DNA from: Rhopalosiphum padi
Lineage: Eukaryota > Arthropoda > Insecta > Hemiptera > Aphididae
DNA length: 64,000 nucleotides
Direction of reading: 5' to 3'
Assembly: GCF_020882245.1 (NCBI RefSeq)
Contig: NC_083597.1
Span: forward strand, 5,180,581-5,244,580
The position numbers and the translations under genes are program-made. The notes beneath the pieces were generated by a model that was given only the letters and a program-made list of their open reading frames with translations, did not search any database and had not been told where the DNA came from. Shown piece by piece: positions 54,491 through 64,000 of the stretch. The first letter of the stretch is position 1. Every line of letters starts with the position of its first letter.

Positions 54491-57400
54491 CTAATAAAAA
54501 AAAAAAAAAGTCAATTTACAAACTTTACAAACCATATACATGCATATTGCATATAACATCTACAAATTACATACTTTAATAAATATATGGCAGTTTAGAG
54601 GAAATGGCCGTTGAATGATTGACTTAAAACATTCTGCCAATGATACAATGTCTTCACATTCCAACAAATCTTTTTTATAATATTTCACTAACATCAAACC
54701 AACTCTGAATATAACCTTAGATCCTTCATAAAATAAACAATCCCAAACTCTTAATGTTGTCTAAAAAAATTAAACAATAACAGTATAAATTATGAATAAC
54801 TATCTAAACAAACACAAAACTATTATATTTCTCATAAAAAAGAAAATAATTAAGTTTAAAGGGTTCTGTTTAATTTTTTTAATTTTAAAAATTTAGTTTT
54901 TTTATAAAATAATTATTAAGATTAATTACCAGTATAGGCAAAACTAGTTAATAGTTATAAAATTTCAATTGTTTTCAGTGATTGAGAATATTTTATATGT
55001 TGTGAAAATAAAATTTTTTTCCTACAGAAATAGTAGCACTTAGAATTTTAGCAAATTTAACTATTTATTTAAATGATTCATTTATAAATAAATAAAAATA
55101 ATAAAAATTCAAAATAATGAAAACGTTAGAATGAACAAAGGAAATCACTGGTTCAATAATAGAGACTGGGGAGTTGTTGAATAAAGTGGTGAATAATTTT
55201 AGAAGCAAAGAATAGCTATAATGTGGGAGTAAAGCTCATTAAATAATTTAAATGACTACAAAAGAGATGCACAAAACAAATTATTATTTATTAAGCTGTT
55301 ATTAAAAATAAAACTTCATAGTATTTAGTAAAATAATATACAAAATTAAATTTAGTACCTCAATTGGTAAGACCTCAGAAAAAAGGCAAATAAACCATTT
55401 AGTAGCGACTAATGCCCATGGCATTTCTAAATCATTCATATGCTGAGACACTTCAGGAAATTTTTTTCTAAAAAAAAAAATCACAAATTAGATTCATAAA
55501 TCATAATAATATAATGTAGGTACATAAAAATATACATTATTTTGTTTTGTTTAATACAGTTTATAATATAAAATAATAAATATTATTATTTACTTTACTA
55601 AGCGTGAAAAAACTTCAATATCAACAATGACACCATCCATTGTCTTAGAATAATAGTCTGGTAGTTTATTTTCCACTAATACTCGCAGTAACCAAAAACA
55701 AGTTTCTTCATTTTTAGTAACTAATAGCAATAAACCAGCTATGTAATTTAAACCCTGTGAAAACCATTTTATTTTTTATTAGACAATAATATAGTTTATT
55801 AAACCTTAATAGTTATAAAATAATGAGTCATAGACATATTATAATTGGCTGTAAAAACATATGTTAGTAACCATTTCTTATTTTATTTATCACAGTATGC
55901 AAGTTTTAAGTCATTCTTTATTTAATATAGTTTTTATATTTATTTAGTTTTATATTCTCCCTTTGTCAACTGTCTTAATTTAAACTAATGTTATTATTTT
56001 TATACAAAATAATATGTGTTTGGGTGCAAGCCAGGTTTTTCTAAAATAAATAAAAGATAATAACTTATAAAAATATTTATTTACAACAAAATAATTAATA
56101 GTTTGATTTATAATAACAATTTGGTACTTTTCTGTTATAGTATTCCACCAGACAGCTGCAAATATCAATTCCAATAGTTACCATACTTCTATTGATATTC
56201 AATTAATGGATTCGGATGAAAGTTGATCGTTCATAGCGATTAACCAAAGAATAAAAGAAAAAAAAATCCAGAAATCATTGTTCCATTTAAAATTCTTACA
56301 TACTAGGTGATATGTATATTTCTTTGATAAAAAAAAATTAAGTAATAAACATTTAGTTACTCAAATTATTAAAAACATTGTTAAATTTGTTCCTCCTTCA
56401 TAAATATTTTTATATTATAATTCATAGTAAAATTAATATTGTGTGTTTATTTATATTTTATCTTAAAAAGTGTTATTGTAATGCCAATATAGTAATAGTA
56501 ATTAATGTTCTAAATCATTGTCTTATAAAATAAAGAAGTTATAATTGTAACACTAGAAAATTTAATTAATTAAAACAGTGCTGAGTATACTAATGAAATT
56601 TGTATTTCTCAGTCGCTACCCATCAGTTCCTGAAGTATGATAGACAAAAACTACCAACAATTTTGGACTATAAAATACATTTTGGGACATAATTTAAAGT
56701 CAACTATTCACAATTAGAGATTATTGTAATCTTTGTTGTCTTTAGACTCCAAAATCCTAGTTTCGGTACTAGTTATTAATGAATTAATTAACTATATTTT
56801 CTCTATCTCAGTAGAAATTAATAAAGATGTTTTTGGCTTGAACTTACTTTAATCCTTATAGTTATACTTTTTGAATGTTTGTAAATATATTGAATTAAAC
56901 TCTTTTACTTGCTTACATTTTTTAATAAATTTTATAGTTCAATAAAGTTTAAATAAATTAAGGGGCTGCTATACTAGCATTTATTTTCTTTGTCCATCTC
57001 CCACATAATATAGGAACAAAGATACTCCGTATTTCCACGATTACGACTCTCTGGTTCAGTTAAGGGCAAAAGTACCTATTCTATATTTTATAAAAAAGAG
57101 TATTTCCTGTGCATTGACCGGATAGATTTTTAATATTTACATTTTTTTTATAAATATAAGTATGTTTTAGTTTAAAAAATTTCGATTATTTTTAACCATT
57201 AATAATTTATTCAAAATTGTAAATATTAAAAATCTATCTAGTCAATGTAAAGGAAATACTCTTCTTTATAAAATATATAATAGGTGCTTTTGCTCTAAAC
57301 TGAACCAGAGAGTCATAATTGTGGAAATACGAGTATCTTTGTTCCTATATTATGTGGGAGATAAACAGAGAAAACAAAAGCTGGTGTAGCGGCCCCTTAA

Positions 57401-58209
57401 GTAAGTTATTTTTACCTAAGTAAAACACTTTATTACTATGTATGTTTTAAAGAAATAACTAATTATTACCTATTCTAAACAATCCAAAGTCTGTAGAAAA
57501 ATAAAATAATTTTAAAAACAATAAGGGTAAAAGAAATTAATGAGCACTAAATTAGATAAAAATAAAAATATACCTGACAGTAGCCTACATCTGGATTACA
57601 TGCTGCAAATGCACATAATATCCTAAACAAAGTCTTTTGATTTTCAGAATTTGGATGAAAGTAAATGTTGTCTGGATATGTTCGTGGAACATCAACTGTG
57701 ATTATATTCCTGATGTCTTCATTAATTGGTTTGTTTAGCATGCGTTTATACGTATTTGGCCCATACTTGTCCTTTAACTTCTGTACACCACTGATAGAAG
57801 TCCAAGTCTAAAAAAACATGTAAGTAAGATTCACAGTTTGAAACAATAGATAAGTATTATATCTATTGATGTTTAACTAACCTGTGCCCTGAGCGTAAGT
57901 GGTATTCCTTTGCGTACAAATTTTTTTAGTTGAGCGTTCCTCTTCAGCTGTGGGTTGGACGCCAATAGACGCGTCCATCTCATTGAACATTTAGTAAGTA
58001 TTGTGAAGTAAACAGTCATGAACTTTTCATATTCAACATAATCGAAATCGTCAGGACGCACGAATCCGTACTCATCGGATTTGCTATGGACGAGAAAATT
58101 TAAATAACACAATTGCAGAGACAACGACAAAAATAATAACAAAATGAAAACAAAACGTTTTAATGTGAATGTCTGTAAGGAAAACTCACCTGAAAGTCGA
58201 AGTTGACAT
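54377..58209 (-). CDS. GRTP1: GRTP1-like TBC-domain Rab GTPase-activating protein, 7 coding exons
   Basis: Seen: seven open segments on the minus strand, each bounded by GT/AG sites, join as 58209-58190, 58083-57882, 57807-57574, 55754-55594, 55467-55359, 54760-54575 and 54490-54377. Their lengths sum to 1026 bp (341 residues plus TGA) with every phase consistent. The N-terminal part has a YGFVRPDDFDY motif (GRTP1-type YGFxRPxDFD). The TBC domain runs from about residue 65 to 285. It has the arginine finger ITVDVPRTYPDN (R116), the glutamine finger VGYCQ (Q152) followed by GLNYIAG, then WFICLF, LPIE, LRVWDCLFYEGSK and CHIF. Known: TBC proteins accelerate GTP hydrolysis on Rab GTPases through the paired Arg and Gln fingers and so act in membrane traffic. 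Both fingers are intact, so catalytic activity is expected; the Rab partner cannot be read from sequence. The length matches the roughly 335-residue vertebrate GRTP1. Start choice: the 58209 ATG is the only one in frame with the best intron 1 acceptor. There are no neighbours within reach. It could instead be another member of the small TBC subfamily, but order and motifs fit GRTP1 best. Confidence 0.93.
54575..54760 (-). CDS. GRTP1: TBC gene coding exon 6
   Basis: The acceptor is aatttttttag and the donor AAA|GTATGT. The exon is 62 codons and starts TTLRVWDCLFYEGSKVIFRV (GRTP1: TVLRIWDCLFNEGSKIIFRV), the conserved end of the TBC domain, followed by the region corresponding to the CHTF segment (here CHIFIK). 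Confidence 0.93.
55359..55467 (-). CDS. GRTP1: TBC gene coding exon 5
   Basis: The acceptor tttttttttttag lies at 55469-55468. The first base completes a lysine codon. The exon reads KFPEVSQHMNDLEMPW, then VATKWFICLFSEVLPIE (GRTP1: VSRWFICLFVDILPVE), and ends at GAG|GTACTA. Confidence 0.93.
55594..55754 (-). CDS. GRTP1: TBC gene coding exon 4
   Basis: The acceptor is ttttcacag at 55756-55755. The exon begins GLNYIAGLLLLVTKNEE, the direct continuation of the YCQ finger (GRTP1: GMNFIAGYLILITNNEE), and ends in phase 2 at AA|GTAAAT. The upstream intron 3 is 1819 bp and contains the foldback element at 56958-57400. Confidence 0.93.
56958..57400. mobile_element. Foldback MITE, about 185-bp inverted arms, in intron 3 of the TBC gene
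   Basis: TTAAGGGGCTGCTATAC at 56958 is mirrored by GTGTAGCGGCCCCTTAA ending at 57400. Beyond the tips the two arms stay complementary for about 185 nt each, for example CTCCCACATAATATAGGAAC and TGACTAGATAGATTTTTAAT against their near-identical partners. I estimate about 85% identity by eye. The AT-rich spacer is about 70 nt. The TTAA at both outer edges could be a piggyBac-type target duplication, but the GGGG that follows is not typical of piggyBac ends. There is no coding capacity. In the pre-mRNA it would form a long hairpin. Confidence 0.85.
57574..57807 (-). CDS. GRTP1: TBC gene coding exon 3 (both catalytic fingers)
   Basis: The acceptor is ttttttag at 57809-57808 and the donor CAG|GTATAT at 57573. 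The exon is exactly 78 codons, phase 0 at both ends. It runs from TWTSISG to PDVGYCQ and carries the arginine finger (ITVDVPR) and the YCQ glutamine finger, which sits right at the 3' exon edge. Confidence 0.95.
57882..58083 (-). CDS. GRTP1: TBC gene coding exon 2
   Basis: The acceptor is tccatag at 58085-58084 and the donor CAG|GTTAGT at 57881. The exon completes a serine codon and continues KSDEYGFVRPDDFDY, then a basic segment ending FVRKGIPLTLRAQ, the entry into the TBC fold (GRTP1 has RKGVPLEHRA here). Intron 2 is only 74 bp. Confidence 0.92.
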
Positions 58210-58234
58210 TTCTAACGCGTTCTGCGGCGCTCAT
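58072..58234 (-). other. overlapping upstream ORF (18 codons) across intron 1
   Basis: An ATG at 58234-58232 lies 25 bases before the TBC start, in another frame. It reads MSAAERVRNVNFDFQ to the exon 1 donor. After splicing to 58083 it continues Q-I-R and stops at TGA, inside the coding region. If the mRNA begins upstream of 58234 this ATG is met first and should reduce translation of the main frame. Alternatively, if intron 1 were spliced to the AG 13 bases further on, the same ATG would be in frame with YGFVRPDDF and give a 345-residue protein. Confidence 0.5.
58190..58209 (-). CDS. GRTP1: TBC gene coding exon 1 (start)
   Basis: The exon encodes MSTSTF plus the first two bases of a serine codon. 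The donor is CAG|GTGAGT at 58189-58188. Reading back in this frame from the ATG meets a TGA 24 bases upstream, so no longer N-terminus is possible in this frame. Intron 1 is 106 bp. Confidence 0.8.
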
Positions 58235-58650
58235 GAAAACGGAATAACGAAACGCGTTAAATCTATTTTTTTATCGTTTGGCTACGCGTTGAATAAGACG
58301 TTCAAATACCGAACCCTGGTAAGGACGTGCAACCAGTGAAGTACTAACTACTAATTATTATTTACAGCTAACAGTGCTACTGGCTATGGCCGCCGACCGG
58401 TCTATCGTTGCAACAATCGTCTGTTGTGCGGCTAATGGCTATGCACAGCAATGTAATTCGTGACCATATTATAATACTTAAATACTAATAATATTTTAAA
58501 TTTAATATCAATAATAATAGTAATAATAATACAGTATAAAAATCATGTGCCACTACTATCACGTAGATACGTTCGGTTATCGTTGACCGTCGCTGTTATC
58601 ATCAGAAAAACCGTTATCAGTTATCGTGTTTCGTTTTGTTGCTAAAGGAG
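58235..58650 (-). promoter_or_regulatory. CpG-enriched promoter / 5' UTR region of the TBC gene
   Basis: This stretch upstream of the start is richer in G, C and CpG than the surrounding DNA (for example ggccgccgaccggtc near 58390). There is no obvious TATA box at a fixed distance. A 25-codon ORF on the plus strand (58386-58463) has no recognised similarity and is probably chance. Assigned by position and composition only. Confidence 0.45.
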
Positions 58651-61600
58651 GGTCACGACTCACGATAATAATAATATATTAATATGAGCTGATGGATTGG
58701 ATCTTTGACCTATATTATATTAGGTGAATGTTACATCTTACATTTCATATCTCCATGACTAAATATCACGATTTAAGATTATAATATCACGATTTAGTGA
58801 AGATATTAACTTCTCATCAGCCGACTCCCTCTGTCGTGACTTTTATAAAATTATATTTTTGCATTTTTTATAACTACGAAATACGACCCACGATATTAGG
58901 AACTAAAGGAATTAAAAATGCATGTTAACATTTAAAAAAAAAAAGTAAAAAGTAGTAAAAAATATATTATTTTTTAACGACCTAAAGTTGTGCAAAAAAG
59001 TCGTTTAATCGATTACCCGATATTACCAAGAAACACGTTATTAATTATTAAATACATAATATAGATACATCATGCATATAAAACTAATAACTATATTTTA
59101 TTATTTATGTACCTATATATTATTTAAAATCTACCTAATTCCTGATAATTTTTTTAATGAAGATTTTTTAATCTTTCTGTAGTTAACATTCTTAAAAAGT
59201 ACAAATCAAAAACTATTGTTACAGTATTTATTTTGATACAAAAGTAATTGGTTAAAGATACCTGTTACACCGTAAAAATATTCTGCTTCAGTTTAGAATA
59301 TTATGAAATTAAAAATATAATATTAGTATTATTGTAGGAGGAAATATTAAAAAATGTCAAACACAATTATTGATCATTTAGAAAACTATAACGTTTACAT
59401 AACGTTAGACATGTTGTCTTATAATTTACTCGATTATGAAAAACACAAGTATACCTTTTTAATGTTTTTAATTTTTTATAATATAAAAAATAAATATTAT
59501 CTACGAATAGAGTGGCCTACTTGGGTTTTTTTTATTTTGAAAAAATACATTAATGCTAAGTATACGCGAGTATACTCAATTATAATTAATAATAGGTACT
59601 TTTTAATACATAATTTTTATACCTATATATAATATGTCAATATATTTATATCACAATATTTTCATCAAAATACATATTGGGTATGCAGATATGTTATTAT
59701 AGCCAGTTTGATTTACATAATATTGTATTACTTATACGGGTTTTCTTAGTTTGTTATTTAAATATTTAATCTTGTTTAAACTAGGAGTTGGTGTTTTTTC
59801 TATTATACATTTTACATTTAAATAGATATTATTATATTATGTGCATTTATGATATTATTATATTACACGTCTGCACACATACTTCAATTTTATTATTATA
59901 TTGTTACGCCACATATTATATACTATTATATTTATGTTTTATAATTTGTATTAAAATAATGGTCTCTGATCAGCACCTAATCGGTTAACGTCAGTATTTA
60001 TGATCACATAAATAACGATGGCGACGAATTTATTATATGGTTTTTATTATCATTATTATTACACACGCAGCGGTTTATAACAGATGTGATGAATTTTATA
60101 ACTTTGACAGGCTATACAAAAACCAGCAACGTCTATAATAATCATTATATTGTATATTATAATTAATTGTATTATTTTGTTTTCTACTTTTCCTGTTTCC
60201 ATGTATATAACGTGCCACACGCGATCGTGGCCTATATACGATACCTACGAAGACTGGTCGACGACCAAACACGTGTTAAGTCGTCCGTTTTTTTATAAAT
60301 TATTTTAAATACAGCATTTTTTTAATATTTTAATATTTATTTTTTTAATACAGCCAAAACACATTTATTTAATATATTTTATTTAAACATCTAATATAAG
60401 TATACGAACGTATTTTGGATGAGACATAGGCATTTATAAAACTATGTAGGAAATTACTTGCATAATAGATTATTTATTATATTTGTTGTGTTCTATGTAT
60501 GGGTGCATTTTTATTATATTAATTTACGCATCGTATAGTAAAATAATCTGAAAAATTTAAATTACTTAAGATCTAGAAAATTTGTTATAATTTCTATTAA
60601 ACCGCGTGGGTCCATTACCCGCCAAGAACGCTTCAAATGGTAAAATTCTTCTGTCATCACCCGTTTCGCGAAATGTTAAATTAGGTTTTTATATAATACA
60701 GGTAAATACTAAATAATTAAAAATTAATATTATGGTTTTTAATTACTATTTTATTATATTGCATATTCGAATTATAATAAATATATATATTAATAATAAT
60801 ACCCTACCACTTATGACTTATACCTTATATGTGGAACAGTAAAGCCATGGGCGTAAATATAGGGTTTAGGCTTAGGAAGGCTTAGCCTTCTCTGAGCCAT
60901 CTTAAACCCTTCCTAAGATATCTTACTTCATTTTAATATACGATATAGATAATCTTTATCATAATAAATTATATAATTTATAATCAATATTTATAAGTAA
61001 TAAATATAACCAATATGGTAATAGATTAAAATATAATAATATAGTAATAAATAAAAATATGTTGTCATGTTGGTCGGTTTTCATTGTTTTTCGTTTTAAC
61101 TTTTTATAAACTACAGTAAGTTATGGTCTGTTATAAGTATAACTTATAAGTAGTTAGTAGTTATAAAAACGACCTGCCTCACCGAATGCCCCTGCGTTTG
61201 GATTAAATGCATCGTTGTCCGAATATTTATATACATGTATACAAGCAGCAACGAGTGTATACGGGTGCAATTACACCGTGTCGTCCAAGCATATAAATAT
61301 TACTAACCTAACCGAACCGCACATTCTTTTGGCCCCAACATTAATAATTAAAATTTATAATAAATAAAATTGTGTGTATGAAGTGGGTAGAAGACGAATC
61401 TCCCACTATTTGTCTTCTTGAAACCTTTTGGGCCCCGTACTTTTTTTATCCTTCCGAAAAACTCTAAAAAATGTTTTCCATCCGTGTAAAAACTTTTCGT
61501 GCATAAAATGCTGAAGTTAAAAATATAAAAAGCCCGAAAAAATCCTTCTTTTATATATATTACCTACTATTCTACTACAGGTAATGAGTATATTACTTTT

Positions 61601-64000
61601 TAACGGGAAGTCAAATAACGTGCTTATTTATTTTACACACTAAAACATCATAGTTTGTGGAACAAATTTGATTTGTCCTAATTGATCTGTATTTGTATTA
61701 TAGTGTGTTTCGAGTTTACTTAATCAGTAATAATTGAGTAGGTAACTGCAATGGGTGTGTTAAATTTGAATTCCATGAAAAACTATTGCAGACGATTTAG
61801 AGCGTCGAAAAAATAATAGATTAGAGCGACAACCAGATAACGGCGTGTCGGCCATTATTTGTAAGGAAATTTAATAATTTTTTAATTACCTAATAATATA
61901 CTTTATTATACTATTGTTATAGTCCACAACACGAAAAGTGTCTGTTGACCGATTCAAACCTAACGATCATTTCGCATCAGTGGGTATCATAATCGTAAAT
62001 GTAATTGTTGCGCGTTATTTTAAATTAACGTATTGGCATAAAATTTAATGTAGTATATACCTAATGTTAAATTATTATTATATAGAGTATAGACGATAAG
62101 AGTATTTTAACAAAAAAATGAACAATTTATATAAAACATTATATTTAAATACGCAAACGGTGCGAAGCAGTTTGATAATCCAATGGTTCCCGTTCTTGGT
62201 ATTGTGCGTGGGTGAAGGAGTGCAGTGGCCACTTTTCATGTCACGGATCATATAGTACCTGATTTATTTTCATTAATAATACTATAATTATTAAACAGTA
62301 CCTAATACCTATTGACTATTACGTAGATTGAAATAATTTTTACCAAAAACATCACAAAATAATTATTGTAATATTATATAAAACTGTTATTCACTTTAAG
62401 TCGACGACATATACCGCAGAACGGTGTGAATAAGTTCATAGTATTAATAGCTTATAATTTATTTTAAATTGATTTTGTAACTGTCATTTTGTACCTATAG
62501 GAAATACTAATGTGTATAGTCTTTATAAATACATAATGGTGAAGAGTTTCAATTCAATACTAAGCTTTATATTTTTTTTAATTACAATAAAAAAAACAAA
62601 TAAAAACGTTACAGGATAACCATTTTTTTTTGTTAAAATTGTACGTTAAATGTCTATATAAAAATACATTTTGTAAATATATTTTAGGTATCTATTAATT
62701 GCTATAAAAATAACTTATAAGACAATATTTGTACTTATTGCATTTTAAAAATTCAAAATTAGATCAATATAATTTGAAAAAATAACATAAAATAAGTAGA
62801 AACTCCCTAATGTCTGTAAACTATAATAACTAGAAGAAGAGTTATAATATATTTGAAAATATTATCATGTCGTGTTGAAAAAGTTAATATAAATATTTGA
62901 TGAATATTTTAAGTTTCTACTTTATTTATTTTTGAATTACAACAATGGCCAGTGACATAATATAATAAAGGGGGATATTTCTTGTAGGTACTCGATAAAC
63001 AATGTGGGTATATTGGATACATTGTGGCTACTTTTATTTTGCGGCTTGGAGTTTTAACACCTCCTGCCATCCTTGATATAATCCTGATTACAACTAAAAA
63101 TCAAAATTAATTTCGTTCGAAATTTGTGTTTTATAAATATATAAGTGCATTTTTTATTTTTGACTACCCGAAGTATCAATTAGATTCTATCTACCACCAG
63201 AAATTGCCCTTAAAGTTGAAGTTTAAGTAATTTTTCTTGATTAAAAAGACGATGACACACACAAAGTTAAAATAAAACACGTCTTATCGATTTAAAATTA
63301 ATACTTTCATCATTCTTACCACAATTTAAAAGTTATAAAAGAAAAATTATGTTGTCGGCCTATACTTGATCATATATTATTTTTCATTATAATGAAACTA
63401 TATAATACTAAATATTGTTAAACATTGTGATGGGTGTTCGTAAGTCAAAAATATGTCTATACGTATTTTAATTAATTATTATAGCATCCTGAAAAACTAA
63501 ATATATTTATTATGACATAAATCCATGATGACAATATAGAATATAAATTGATATCGGTTTAATTTTAATGATCAGATATATAGTTATTATATATAGGTAC
63601 TAACACACAAATAGAAGAGTCTACGCCGCCTTAGCCGCTGACCACACAGCATTATGCCTGACGAGTTCGATATACGATTATCAGCCATGACGTATATTAT
63701 ACAAATATTGAAATATATATAATAATGGATTTACCTGTTTAAAGTCATTATAATTATGCCACGAATATATGAATTCTGAATTTATAACGTTACATAGCAT
63801 TGGCATACCGTATACGAATGGCCAAAGGGTACTTTAGCATAACCGGATTTGAAAATATCGTCGTCAAAGGAGACTTAGAGTAATAAATAATATATTTCAA
63901 AAAGGCTTAAGGGGATACTTTCAAAATAAAAAGCTATAAATATCAATGGGTGTACTTCTACATAGCGTCGAATCGAACCATTTAAGATTCACGTAGTTAT
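58651..64000. other. gene desert upstream of the TBC gene, about 5.3 kb
   Basis: No supported gene. Two copies of ATATCACGATTTA lie 21 bp apart at 58763 and 58784. A GAAGGC-TTA-GCCTTC hairpin (60876-60890) sits in a repeat-like patch at 60840-60925. The 92-codon frame at 59354-59632 is AT-driven and contains the intergenic word taggtac. A 22-codon frame (63818-63883, MAKGYFSITGFENIVVKGDL) has a gene-like composition but no other support. Confidence 0.55.

Noticed and set aside
58386..58463. 25-codon plus-strand ORF beside the TBC promoter (MAADRSIVATIVCCAANGY)
   Set aside because: Short and lying in the GC-rich promoter of the opposite-strand gene; likely chance.
59354..59632. 92-codon ORF preceded by aggagga
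   Set aside because: It looks like a bacterial ribosome-binding site plus ORF, but the translation is Ile/Tyr/Asn/Phe/Lys-rich AT noise and includes the intergenic word taggtac. The region is eukaryotic.
63818..63883. 22-codon ORF with gene-like composition (MAKGYFSITGFENIVVKGDL)
   Set aside because: Too short, no acceptor of quality upstream, no recognised family.

Overview
The window looks like nuclear DNA of an aphid or a close relative. It is very AT-rich. It is full of the 'taggtacct / tacctatata' words that pervade aphid intergenic DNA, its genes have short introns, and it carries many small fossil transposons. This assignment is inference from composition and repeat style; no species-diagnostic gene was seen. 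There is no bacterial-type operon, rRNA, CRISPR array or confident tRNA gene.

One protein-coding gene is well supported. It lies on the minus strand at 54377-58209 and has seven coding exons with canonical splice sites. The exon phases close exactly to a 341-residue protein. It is a TBC-domain Rab GTPase-activating protein most like GRTP1 (growth hormone-regulated TBC protein 1, TBC1D6). Both catalytic fingers are present (Arg116 in IxxDxxR, and YCQ at 150-152). An overlapping upstream ORF precedes the start codon, and a 443-bp foldback transposon sits in intron 3.

The rest is almost entirely non-coding. Region by region: 1-2190 is AT-rich, with a possible exon at the left edge and one small ORF. 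2190-4380 is a CpG-rich island with candidate first exons that I could not resolve into a gene. 4735-5532 is a non-LTR retrotransposon relic ending in poly(A), interrupted by a foldback element. 8175-8870 is a 5'-truncated Jockey-like retrotransposon. 9059-9865 holds two inverted-repeat elements. 16979-21392 contains several small DNA-transposon derivatives, including a textbook hAT MITE with a perfect 8-bp target duplication (18538-18711). 21393-32023 is a featureless AT-rich desert. 32024-32817 is a TA-flanked terminal-inverted-repeat element. 33-51 kb is mostly desert with a second LINE relic (43515-43690), a tRNA-like relic, two CpG-rich regulatory-looking patches and an unresolved exon-like patch near 50.6 kb. 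51640-51967 is a SINE-like element with tRNA-type B boxes on both strands. 53725-54016 is another hAT MITE. Beyond the TBC gene, 58.7-64 kb is desert.

No multi-gene system is visible. The most interesting items are the long intronic hairpin, the overlapping uORF or alternative acceptor in the TBC gene, the nested LINE/foldback structure, the double-headed SINE, and the CpG island with coding-like frames that match no family I recognise.
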